Positions 15,340 through 23,096 of a stretch of 38,722 bases of DNA are shown in pieces. Location: NCBI GenBank assembly GCA_017996395.1, contig JAGOHA010000021.1, positions 1 through 38,722 on the forward strand, in the 5' to 3' direction. The stretch is from Acidobacteriota bacterium (GTDB lineage: Bacteria; Acidobacteriota; JAAYUB01). Position numbers and translations under genes: made by a program. The notes under the pieces are model-generated. The model saw nothing but the letters and a program-made list of their open reading frames with translations, did not search any database and was not told the origin of the DNA. Every line of letters starts with the position of its first letter. The first letter of the stretch is position 1.

Positions 15340-16551
15340 ATGAGCGAAGTATTTATTTGCGACGCGCTCCGCACGCCCATCGGGCGTTACGGCGGGGCGC
15401 TATCCTCCGTACGTACGGACGACCTGGCGGCGGTTCCGCTCCGGGCGCTGATGGAAAGGAATCCGCAGATCGATTGGAATGCGGTCGACGACGTCGTTTT
15501 CGGATGCGCGAACCAGGCCGGTGAAGACAACCGCAACGTGGCCCGCATGGCTCTTCTACTGGCGGATTTCCCGGGAACCGTTCCGGGCGTGACGGTCAAC
15601 CGGCTGTGCGGTTCCGGCATGGAGGCGGTCGGGATTGCCTCACGGATGATCCGTACCGGCGACGCCGAACTCGTGATCGCCGGGGGGGTGGAGAGCATGT
15701 CACGCGCGCCGTTCGTCATGGACAAGGCGACAGAACCGTTCTCGCGGAATATCATGCTGTACGATACGACCATAGGCTGGCGGTTTGTCAACAAGGCGAT
15801 GGACGAAAAATACGGTACCGAATCGATGATGCAGACCGCCGAGAACATCGCGACGGACATGTCAGTCAGCCGCGCGGACCAGGACGCTTTTGCCCTGCGC
15901 AGCCAGGAAAAAGCCCTGGCGGCACAGAAGAACGGTTCGCTCGCCCGGGAAATCGTTCCGGTGGTCATCCCGCAACCCAAGGGTGATCCGCTGACCGTCA
16001 CAACCGATGAGCATCCGCGCGCTACGTCGATTGAAAAACTGGACGCCCTGAAACCGTTGACCGGCAAGAACGGAACCATTACCGCCGGCAATTCCTCGGG
16101 AGTGAACGACGGTGCCGCGGCGCTCATCATCGCTTCCGGATCCGCCGTGAAACGGTACAATCTGAAGCCTATCGCCCGAATCAGCCGGATGGCGGCCGCC
16201 GGCGTTTTGCCTCGTGTGATGGGACTCGGACCGGTGCCGGCGACAGAGAAATTGCTTGCCCGGCTGAACCTGAAACTCAGCGATATCGATCTGATCGAAC
16301 TGAACGAAGCGTTCGCCGCGCAGGCACTCGGATGCCTGAGAAAACTGAATGTCACGGACGACGATCCGCGCGTCAATCCCCAGGGCGGCGCCATTGCGCT
16401 CGGCCATCCGCTGGGAATGAGCGGTGCCAGGCTGGTTGTAACCGCCGCGCACCAGATTGCCGGCCGCTTGCACCGCCGCGCGCTGTGTACCATGTGCATC
16501 GGCGTCGGGCAGGGCGTCTCGATCATGATCGAAAGCGCCGATTCGTTTTGA
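15340..16551 (+). CDS. Acetyl-CoA acyltransferase, 3-oxoadipyl-CoA thiolase type
   Basis: The 403-residue thiolase is complete. Cys90 in NRLCGSGMEAV is the acyl-accepting nucleophile, His356 in ALGHPLGMSG activates it, and Cys386 in CTMCIGVGQG is the general acid/base. The N-terminus (CDALRTPIGRYGGAL) and the blocks GCANQAGEDNRNVARMALLL and TIGWRFVN are very close to PcaF/PaaJ, which cleave 3-oxoadipyl-CoA to succinyl-CoA and acetyl-CoA. It is the last gene of the operon, 7 bp behind the aminotransferase. No clear stem-loop terminator follows; the sequence passes into a transposase relic and repeats. Confidence 0.92.
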   Translation: MSEVFICDALRTPIGRYGGALSSVRTDDLAAVPLRALMERNPQIDWNAVDDVVFGCANQAGEDNRNVARMALLLADFPGTVPGVTVNRLCGSGMEAVGIASRMIRTGDAELVIAGGVESMSRAPFVMDKATEPFSRNIMLYDTTIGWRFVNKAMDEKYGTESMMQTAENIATDMSVSRADQDAFALRSQEKALAAQKNGSLAREIVPVVIPQPKGDPLTVTTDEHPRATSIEKLDALKPLTGKNGTITAGNSSGVNDGAAALIIASGSAVKRYNLKPIARISRMAAAGVLPRVMGLGPVPATEKLLARLNLKLSDIDLIELNEAFAAQALGCLRKLNVTDDDPRVNPQGGAIALGHPLGMSGARLVVTAAHQIAGRLHRRALCTMCIGVGQGVSIMIESADSF

Positions 16552-16587
16552 ATCGATCACAGTCTAATCGCTCATTGATTATAGCCA

Positions 16588-16716
16588 TGCCCGAAAACCC
16601 GCTGGCTTGTGCTGGTGGGAAGAATGGGACGGTATGTGGCTCATGTCATTCGAGAAGTAGCCGCGCGATATGAATTTCGCCTGGTGGAGTTGGCGGTGAT
16701 GCCGGCTCACGTCCAT
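16588..16716 (+). pseudogene. Fragment of an IS200/IS605-type (Y1) transposase
   Basis: An open stretch of 43 codons begins CPKTRWLVL and contains VIREVAARYEFRLVEL followed by AVMPAHVH. This corresponds to the start of TnpA_IS200 proteins (WCPKYRRKVL ... IREIA ... LEVMPDHVH), including the HUH-type His-x-His metal site. Nothing with the catalytic tyrosine follows, and a stop lies just upstream. It is a dead relic at the downstream border of the foreign-looking operon, directly before another copy of the REP-like repeat. REP-associated transposases belong to the same Y1 superfamily. Confidence 0.65.
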
Positions 16717-16771
16717 AATCATCGCGCGCGCGCCAGGCAGCTTCATCCAAATGAATGCGCGCCGAAAGTAC

Positions 16772-16986
16772 TTCACGGCCTCCGGCCGCGAGTTCCATCT
16801 GCAAGAGGTTGGGGATTCCAGGGGCAGGATATGAGGGATTCCAGCGGTACGTTGTGGCAAATCCCGGATGCTGCACGGCGGTTGCTTCGGCAGACTGCTT
16901 GATCCTGCCGTAGCTGAACTCGCGCACGGAGTGCGCGAGGTACTCGATCCTGTCGTGGCTGAACTCGTGCACGACAGCAGCGCGAG
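16772..16986. repeat. Distant copy of the REP-like repeat family
   Basis: It begins with a CACGGCCTCCGGCCGCGAG hairpin followed by TTCCATCTGCAAGA, as at 9731-9763. It then continues through a diverged middle, CCCGGATGCTGC and GGCGGTTGCTTCGGCAGA (as at 9846-9875), and ends in hairpins at 16919-16939 (identical to 9651-9671) and 16964-16986 (similar to 9900-9922). Orientation is the same as the copies on the other side of the operon. From 16990 to 17245 I see no gene or clear site. Confidence 0.75.
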
Positions 16987-17245
16987 GTAAAACGAGCCGC
17001 GCCGCAGCGGCGGAAAAAGGACAGAGCGGCGGAAAAAGGACAGAGCTGATGACACGGGGAGAAATATGGATGTCCCCATTTGCAATTGAAATCCGACGTG
17101 CACTTCATTCCTGTCAATTCGCCTGATGGGGCTGATCCAATGCTCCATCCGAGGTCAAAAAGTTCAATCGAATGTCCTCAACTATCTGCCCAATCCCTTC
17201 CAATTTTTTAGAATTCGATAAGTTGTTTTAGTCTGGCTCCAGGCA

Positions 17246-19342
17246 TTATCGGTCTCGGATCAAGCGGAAACCCTGGCCGGAATAGCGGAAATCAGGGTAA
17301 TACGCGTTGCGGCTGGCGGATCGGCAATACCACCAGCGATCCTGCCAGCATCCACCACGCGAGACTCGCTTGGATCCTGACGACGGGCCGGTCGGATCCG
17401 TCACCGCCTCGGTGGGGTAGGGGCCATACCAGTCCGCGCACCACTCGGACACGTTACCGGCCATATCGAACAGCCCCAGCGCGTTGGGCGGGTAGCTGCC
17501 CACGGGCGTCGTCGAGATCCGATCTCTCTCGAAATTCGCCTCCTTGACGTCCAGCCGGGTGCCGCAGTAATAAACCGTTGTCGCGGCGGCCCGGCAGGCA
17601 TGTTCCCACTCGGCTTCGGTGGGGAGGCGGTAATTCTTCCCGGGGTCCGTTTCGTTCAGCCGGCGGATGAATTCCTGGCAGTCGTCCCATGACACGTCGG
17701 CGGCCGGGAATCGGTCTCCCTGAAAATCCGCAGAATAGTCGCCCATGACTGCTTTCCACTGGGCCTGGGTAACTTCCGTTGTCTGCATCCAGAATCCTCT
17801 GGTCAGGGTCACCGGGTGCTGGATTTCATCGGCGTTGCGTCCCGGTTCCACACCCGGCGATCCCATCAGAAAAGAACCGGCCGGGATCCAGGTGAACGTC
17901 AGGCCCAATTTGTCGGCAACCGCCCTGTCCTCGAGAACCATCTGGGCGATCTCCGCCTGCCAGCGGAGCCGCGTGTTCTCGGTTTCTGAAGCCTGTTGCT
18001 TGGCTTCTTCGGCTTGGGCACGTCGCTGTTGTTCCCATTTTCTGGCTGTTTCCGCTTCGGCCTGCCGCTGTTCCTCCCTCTTTCGAGTTTCCTCCAACTG
18101 GTTTTGCTTCAACCGCTTCTCTGTTTCGGCGGCCCGGGCCGCATCCAGGTCGGCGGCATCCTGCCGCACCAGCCGGAATCCAGTATCGTCCCGGTAAACA
18201 ACCGGCTCGTAGGAACTGCGCTGGGTCGCTCGACAATAGTAAGATACGCCGTACCAGCCGCCGCCGCGCCGTACCCGTTCCTTGCCGCGCTTCGGCCCGA
18301 TCGGATCGGTCACCGGGCGGACGGGATATTGGCCGTACCGGTCGGCACACCATTCCCATACATTGCCGATCATGTCATACAGACCCCATGCGTTCGGCTT
18401 TAATCGACCGGTGGGGTGTGATTTGCCGCCGGCGTTTTCCCAGCACCAGGCGATCGTGTCCCGTTCTCCATACATTCCGTCGCCGCTTCCTGCCCGACAG
18501 GCGTATTCCCACTCCGCCTCAGTGGGCAGCCGGTAGTTCTTCCCGGGATCCTGCCGGTTCAGTCTGCGGATGAACTCCTGACAATCGTCCCACGACACCA
18601 TCTCGACCGGCCGGTTGTCTCCTCGGAACCTGGACGGATTGGAGCCCATGACCCATCGCCACTGCCACTGCGTCACTTCCGTCGCCTGCATCCAGAACCC
18701 TCGGGTCAGGGTCACCTGGTGCCGGTTCTCGTCAACCCCGCGATCCTTATCCGACGAGGGCGAGCCCATGGTGAAAATACCCGGCTCAATCCGGACAAAC
18801 CGCATGTCCGGGGGCGGTTCCAACGGTTTCACAAACTGTCGGAGCGCCTCTTCCAGTTCCAGGTAGACAACCGGGAGCCCGTCCAGACTTATCTGGTGGA
18901 CCGGTGCCTTCTTGGGAAAACGCCTTGGCTCTGATCCCCGCAGAACGAACGAGTCCAGCAGCCGGCCGGTACGCGCCTCCAGGACTTGAATGTCCAGGTC
19001 ATACTTGAAGCTCGTGATGGGGGGCCCGCCCTGATATTGCACGGTTTCCAATGACTTCCGCTCCCTGTCGAGGCGGACCACCAGTTCGAGTTCGGCCACC
19101 CGGTCGGGTTTCCAGTCGGTAGGAAGCTCGCTGTTCCAGGCGTGAAATTGGTCGGATGCGTCGAGCAACACGAGCCGGTGAGGGCCAGGAACCTTGGGGT
19201 CGTATGCGGCGGCCACCGCCACGCCCTGCCCCGGTTTTACCTGGATAGCCGTTTCCTGGAGCCGATCGCCTTGCCCGTGCACAGGCAGGATCATTCCTAT
19301 AAGGATCAGTTGGGCCAGGAAGATTTTCAGTGTGTTCCACAT
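17246..19342 (-). CDS. Exported protein with two FGE-sulfatase (SUMF1-like) domains and a coiled coil
   Basis: The 698-residue protein starts at ATG 19342 (MWNTLKIFLAQLIL...) with a Sec-type signal peptide ending near VHG. After a ~160-residue beta-rich region, the first FGE-sulfatase domain spans ~180-395 (PGIFTMGSP, YRLPTEAEWEYACRAG, GLYDMIGNVWEWCADRYG). A charged Glu/Arg/Gln-rich helix of ~80 residues follows, probably a coiled coil, then a second FGE-sulfatase domain at ~480-698 (PAGSFLMGSP, YRLPTEAEWEHACRA, NVSEWCADWYG). True oxygen-dependent FGE uses two cysteines five residues apart; here only the second is kept (YYCRATQRS and WYCRSASRN). So formylglycine formation is unlikely, and a binding or structural role in the cell envelope is more likely. 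Confidence 0.85.
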   Translation of the reverse strand: MWNTLKIFLAQLILIGMILPVHGQGDRLQETAIQVKPGQGVAVAAAYDPKVPGPHRLVLLDASDQFHAWNSELPTDWKPDRVAELELVVRLDRERKSLETVQYQGGPPITSFKYDLDIQVLEARTGRLLDSFVLRGSEPRRFPKKAPVHQISLDGLPVVYLELEEALRQFVKPLEPPPDMRFVRIEPGIFTMGSPSSDKDRGVDENRHQVTLTRGFWMQATEVTQWQWRWVMGSNPSRFRGDNRPVEMVSWDDCQEFIRRLNRQDPGKNYRLPTEAEWEYACRAGSGDGMYGERDTIAWCWENAGGKSHPTGRLKPNAWGLYDMIGNVWEWCADRYGQYPVRPVTDPIGPKRGKERVRRGGGWYGVSYYCRATQRSSYEPVVYRDDTGFRLVRQDAADLDAARAAETEKRLKQNQLEETRKREEQRQAEAETARKWEQQRRAQAEEAKQQASETENTRLRWQAEIAQMVLEDRAVADKLGLTFTWIPAGSFLMGSPGVEPGRNADEIQHPVTLTRGFWMQTTEVTQAQWKAVMGDYSADFQGDRFPAADVSWDDCQEFIRRLNETDPGKNYRLPTEAEWEHACRAAATTVYYCGTRLDVKEANFERDRISTTPVGSYPPNALGLFDMAGNVSEWCADWYGPYPTEAVTDPTGPSSGSKRVSRGGCWQDRWWYCRSASRNAYYPDFRYSGQGFRLIRDR

Positions 19343-19507
19343 ACTCGTTTTGCACCCCGGTACCGAAGCTGTTATCGTCCCAAACACGCGACAGTGCGTA
19401 TAGGCAGCAAGCCGCCCATTGCCTGCCGCCTTCATTCTCGCCCAGGTTTTAGCATTCGCTCCTCTGCGTCGGACAACGGAAGTCGATGTCGCGTTGCCGC
19501 CCGCCCG

Positions 19508-20212
19508 CTACTTCTCCACCGGGGGGATTTCGAGCGACCAGTGATCGCCGAGAATTTTGACCACCCGGCCGTCCAGACCGACCATGGCCGGACAAGAGAA
19601 CCGTCCTCTCTCCCCACTTTCCCTGAACAGTTTCACCCGGCCGGCCCGGCCCCGGACCGCCACGCCGAAGAGTTGGAGGAGCCGTTGAGATTCACTGCTG
19701 CAATCCTTTCCGGTAAACACGAGGTGTTTGCCCTTGTGCATCGTCCCCTCATGTTCGAATGAGACTTCGGTGGCGACGATGCTGCCGGATATCCGTTCCA
19801 AATATTCCTCGCCGGCCTTGGCTTGGTAAAGCACCGCCCCTTCGACCTCGGCGAACTCGAGCATCGGGTGGCCCATCATGTTCCGCGAAAAATGACCGCC
19901 AGCCAGGGCGGACATCACCCGCCCGTCCGGGCTGACCCACCCGGGGTATTCATCCGTCGGTCCCTCCAGCCAGGCAAACGTGCCGCCCTTCAACCCGTCC
20001 ACGCCGGTTCCCATCGACCACATCAGCAGGATCGAGCTCCGAGACAGGGTGTTCGCTCCTGCCTCCGCCTTGAACACCTCGAACCGGAGACCGGCCACCG
20101 GCAAAGTGGCCGGCGCATCGTCAGGAGCGGCCAGGGGTGCGACAGCCCCGACCATCAGCAGCAGCACTGACCCGAACCCCAGGCTGACCCAGCGAAGGAT
20201 CTGGTTTCTCAT
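19508..20212 (-). CDS. Exported protein of unknown function
   Basis: The 234-residue protein has an N-terminal signal peptide (LGFGSVLLLMVGAVAPLAA) and then a soluble beta-rich body without motifs I recognise. It has only two cysteines. It lies between the FGE-tandem protein and an integral membrane protein, all on the minus strand, with gaps of about 165 and 190 bp. The common direction suggests a shared envelope function, but no family assignment can be made. Confidence 0.6.
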   Translation of the reverse strand: MRNQILRWVSLGFGSVLLLMVGAVAPLAAPDDAPATLPVAGLRFEVFKAEAGANTLSRSSILLMWSMGTGVDGLKGGTFAWLEGPTDEYPGWVSPDGRVMSALAGGHFSRNMMGHPMLEFAEVEGAVLYQAKAGEEYLERISGSIVATEVSFEHEGTMHKGKHLVFTGKDCSSESQRLLQLFGVAVRGRAGRVKLFRESGERGRFSCPAMVGLDGRVVKILGDHWSLEIPPVEK

Positions 20213-20401
20213 CGACGTTTCCTCCCTACGCGTTTCATCTATACCGATTATGATCGATGCTATTTTCGCCTCCGGGGTGATGTCAAGAAGTTATTCCAAA
20301 CGCTGCTGCAGACGGGCCAGCCGGACCCGTGGAATCCGCCTCGCTGGAAGCTGGCCGGCAGGGAATGGTCATCAGGCGGACGTTTTGCCGCTGATCGTTT
20401 G

Positions 20402-21190
20402 TCACCGTGGGGCGGTCGCCGCCCGTTGTCTGTCCGCCCGCACGAAAGCGCGAACCGATAGGTACTCCACCATTGGCAAGGTGAGGAGGCGCGCGGCCGC
20501 AAAGCCGGCGAGCAAGGTCATGTTCAAGGGGCCGCCTTCGCCCCACAGGAAGAAAAAGGCGACGCCGCCGGCCACCGCCTCCCGGACCCGGTACTTGACA
20601 TCGTCATTGTCCAGATTGAGGGACCGGAACGACCGACAGGTTTTCCTCAGCTCTCCCAGCTGATACCCGTCGGGGGCGCGCCGGCTGAACCACCTGCGGG
20701 CGAGCAGACTGACCGCGACCATCGCCAGCCAGAGCGACAGCGCCAGGACAGCGGCCACGAACAGAGCGGTCACGGCCTCCGCGCTCAGAACATTCCGGTA
20801 TCGGGTCACCGTGTATTGGAAACCCATCAATTCCTGGACCTCCGGTTTTCCGACCTGGACCGAATGCGATAACTGGAAGGATCCGGCAACTGGAAGCAGC
20901 GAACTGGCGACCAGGACGACCGCCGCTTGCAGCAGGGGGACAAACCAGGTGCGGAAGCTGGGCTGTGCTAAATCAAAGAATTCGTCACTGTAGTTATAGA
21001 ATTGCTTTGGGGTCAGGATTTCCGCCGCCAAAGTGAGTCCCCGCATGCCCAGCAGGAAGGCGGCAATCGCTATCACCGGGCTATCGGCCACCCAGTTCAG
21101 CCAGGGAAGCAACAGGGAACGCAACCCGTCCGGCGCCAGACCCACAACCAGCATCAGCATCAAGCTGACCACCACTCCCAGACATCCCAT
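20402..21190 (-). CDS. Integral membrane protein of unknown function
   Basis: The 262-residue protein has an ATG start preceded by GGGAGGT and about five hydrophobic segments (near 3-20, 35-55, 85-105, 140-165 and 205-225). A hydrophilic loop at ~170-200 is rich in Arg and Asp. No enzymatic or transporter signature is visible. A good promoter sits about 80 bp upstream. The downstream exported gene may be read from the same transcript. Confidence 0.6.
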   Translation of the reverse strand: MGCLGVVVSLMLMLVVGLAPDGLRSLLLPWLNWVADSPVIAIAAFLLGMRGLTLAAEILTPKQFYNYSDEFFDLAQPSFRTWFVPLLQAAVVLVASSLLPVAGSFQLSHSVQVGKPEVQELMGFQYTVTRYRNVLSAEAVTALFVAAVLALSLWLAMVAVSLLARRWFSRRAPDGYQLGELRKTCRSFRSLNLDNDDVKYRVREAVAGGVAFFFLWGEGGPLNMTLLAGFAAARLLTLPMVEYLSVRAFVRADRQRAATAPR

Positions 21191-21277
21191 CGCGCACCTC
21201 CCGCTGGAACCGGAGCATACCTACCGACTTCAATATGAGAGTGGCCATATTCTTCGACAATTGGTATCGATCGCCGT

Positions 21278-21306
21278 ACTATACACTTATACACGCAGAA
21301 TGCCAA
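21278..21306 (-). promoter_or_regulatory. Putative sigma-70 promoter for the membrane-protein gene
   Basis: On the minus strand TTGGCA (21306-21301) and TATAGT (21283-21278) are separated by exactly 17 bases, a near-consensus arrangement in a locally AT-rich island. It points toward the gene starting at 21190. The rest of the 310-base gap (21191-21502) shows no gene; its beta-lactamase-proximal half is GC-rich and featureless. Confidence 0.5.
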
Positions 21307-21502
21307 TTTCCCGCTAATATGGTTTTCAAGCCTTGTTGCTTCAAGTCGGCGCGGCTTGCCGCCGGCAGTGGAGGACGGATTCTGCCTGCGGGCCCGGCCG
21401 CGCCGACGGCCGCCCGTTCCTGCGCCTGTGGGCGACGGTGCCGCCACGGGTTTCCGGCTGGTCCGGACGGTCCGTTAGCGGCGCGTCCTCGTCCCCCGGC
21501 CA

Positions 21503-22942
21503 TCACTCAGCCGGGGGGGTGGAAGGCGCCAGGCGGGCCAGCCAGCTCCTGACCTGTCGAGCCACTTCCATCGCGACAGGTGGATCGTAGTTCGACAGGA
21601 CCACCAGGGTGTACCCCTTCCCGGCGTCCACTTCCACCATCGCGTTGATCCCCGGCGCACCGCCGGCAATGCCGAGACCGGCCTCGGTGATCTGCCTGGA
21701 TCGCTCCGGCGCGCCCATGCGGCCCGCCTTCAAAGCTTCCACCAGCTTCAGCAGGTCTCCCGCCGTGGCGTAGCCGCCGCCGGCGGAACTGCCCCGGCAG
21801 GGACGGGTGTAGAGGTTGTTGCGGCGGGGCTCCCCGGAGTGCTCGCCGCCGCCCCAGAGGCGGGTGTAGCCGCTGGCCACGTTCGGAACGGGGATGTCCG
21901 TTTCAAGATGGCCGCTGTCGCTCATCCCGGCGGGCCCGTAGATATGCTCGCGCACGTAATCGAAGTAGCTCTGTCCGGACACTTTTTCAATGACGAGCCC
22001 CAGCACGACGTAGCCGCCGTTGGAGTACTCGCGGCGGGCGCCCGGCTCGAAGCGGAGCGGCTCGGCGGCGAACAACGGCAGGTAGTCGGACAGGTTCCGG
22101 ATGCGATCCTTGGGGGTGGCGGCATAGCGTTCGCCGAAGAAGTCACCGATGCCGCCCGTCATGTCCAGGAGGTGCCGCACCGTGACCTTTGCCGCGGCAT
22201 CCGGGTTCGGGTAATCGGGCAGGTAGATGCCGATGGGCGCGTCGAGTTGAAGCTTGCCCTTTCCGGCGAGCTGCTCGATGGCGATCTGGGTGATGAACTT
22301 GTTGATGGAACCCAGGTTGAAGCGGGTGTCCAGCCGGTTTGGCGCGTTGTACTCCCGGCTCGCCAAGCCATAGGCCTTCTGAAAGACGGGTGTGGCGCCC
22401 CGGGTCAGCAGGACGACGCCGGAGAACTCGTCCCGGCTCGTGCGATCGACGAGAAGCTGTTCCAGTTTCTCCACGAGCTCGGCCTCGGTGATAGGCGTCT
22501 CCGGTTCGTCCGGGCCCGGCGGGCTGTCCTGGAGCCCGAACCGGACGCCCAGCAGCCGGTGCGGCGGCTCGGGCTCGAACGCAAAAGCCATTTCGAGCCA
22601 TTCGCCTTTGGCGGTGCGGGCGGTGAGGGTGATGGTCGCCGCGCCGGCGGCCTGGACCCGGACCGGCTCGAGTGTGCCGGTGTCTTCCTTGATCCGCCGC
22701 AGCGTCTCCAGCCGGTTTTTCACAGACAGCTGGGCAAGTGCCGCCGGCGCGAGGTTGTCGGTGAGGAACGCGCGCAGCGCCCCTTCGTTGGGATCATTGA
22801 AGGCGCGTACGTATCCGGCCACGCGCCGCCCGATCTCGGTTTCCGGATAGGTGAAGGGAGCGGCGGCCTGCTGCCCGTCCGACCAACCGCTGAGACCCAT
22901 CGCCAGGCAAACCGATCCGATCATGATGATGGTTCTGATCAT
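21503..22942 (-). CDS. Exported serine hydrolase, beta-lactamase (class C/PBP) fold
   Basis: The 479-residue protein has a signal peptide, an N-terminal ~120-residue domain of the kind often fused to such hydrolases, and a serine beta-lactamase-fold domain from ~150 onward. Catalytic motifs are SINK (Ser212-Lys215), YSN (Tyr306-Asn308) and a late GIAGGAPG segment where the third motif (HTG/KTG) would lie, without the basic residue. Family members hydrolyse esters, D-amino-acid peptides or peptidoglycan stems; antibiotic resistance is not implied. It stands 154 bp from the oxidase-like gene pair. Confidence 0.85.
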   Translation of the reverse strand: MIRTIIMIGSVCLAMGLSGWSDGQQAAAPFTYPETEIGRRVAGYVRAFNDPNEGALRAFLTDNLAPAALAQLSVKNRLETLRRIKEDTGTLEPVRVQAAGAATITLTARTAKGEWLEMAFAFEPEPPHRLLGVRFGLQDSPPGPDEPETPITEAELVEKLEQLLVDRTSRDEFSGVVLLTRGATPVFQKAYGLASREYNAPNRLDTRFNLGSINKFITQIAIEQLAGKGKLQLDAPIGIYLPDYPNPDAAAKVTVRHLLDMTGGIGDFFGERYAATPKDRIRNLSDYLPLFAAEPLRFEPGARREYSNGGYVVLGLVIEKVSGQSYFDYVREHIYGPAGMSDSGHLETDIPVPNVASGYTRLWGGGEHSGEPRRNNLYTRPCRGSSAGGGYATAGDLLKLVEALKAGRMGAPERSRQITEAGLGIAGGAPGINAMVEVDAGKGYTLVVLSNYDPPVAMEVARQVRSWLARLAPSTPPAE

Positions 22943-23096
22943 GAGGACCTCCGTTGCCAGCTAATACGCGGCAGGACGCTGCCCGTTCCGCGACGGCGTA
23001 ACCTGCGGGCGGGGAGATGCGCAGGATTGACCAGCGGACGGCCCGCGGAGTCGCGGTCCGTGGGCGAGAGGCGAATATTTGGGGCGATGTGCGTGA

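Noticed and set aside
15340..16551. Evidence for aromatic degradation (beta-ketoadipate pathway)
   Set aside because: The PcaI/J/F-like genes occur without any ring-cleavage or lactone enzyme; the aminomutase and transaminase give a better upstream source of the 3-oxoacid.
17246..19342. Formylglycine-generating enzyme serving the nearby sulfatase
   Set aside because: The second active-site cysteine is missing in both domains, and the Ser-type sulfatase has an adjacent radical-SAM maturase.
21503..22942. Antibiotic-resistance beta-lactamase
   Set aside because: The fold is shared by many esterases and peptidases, and the third catalytic motif is atypical.
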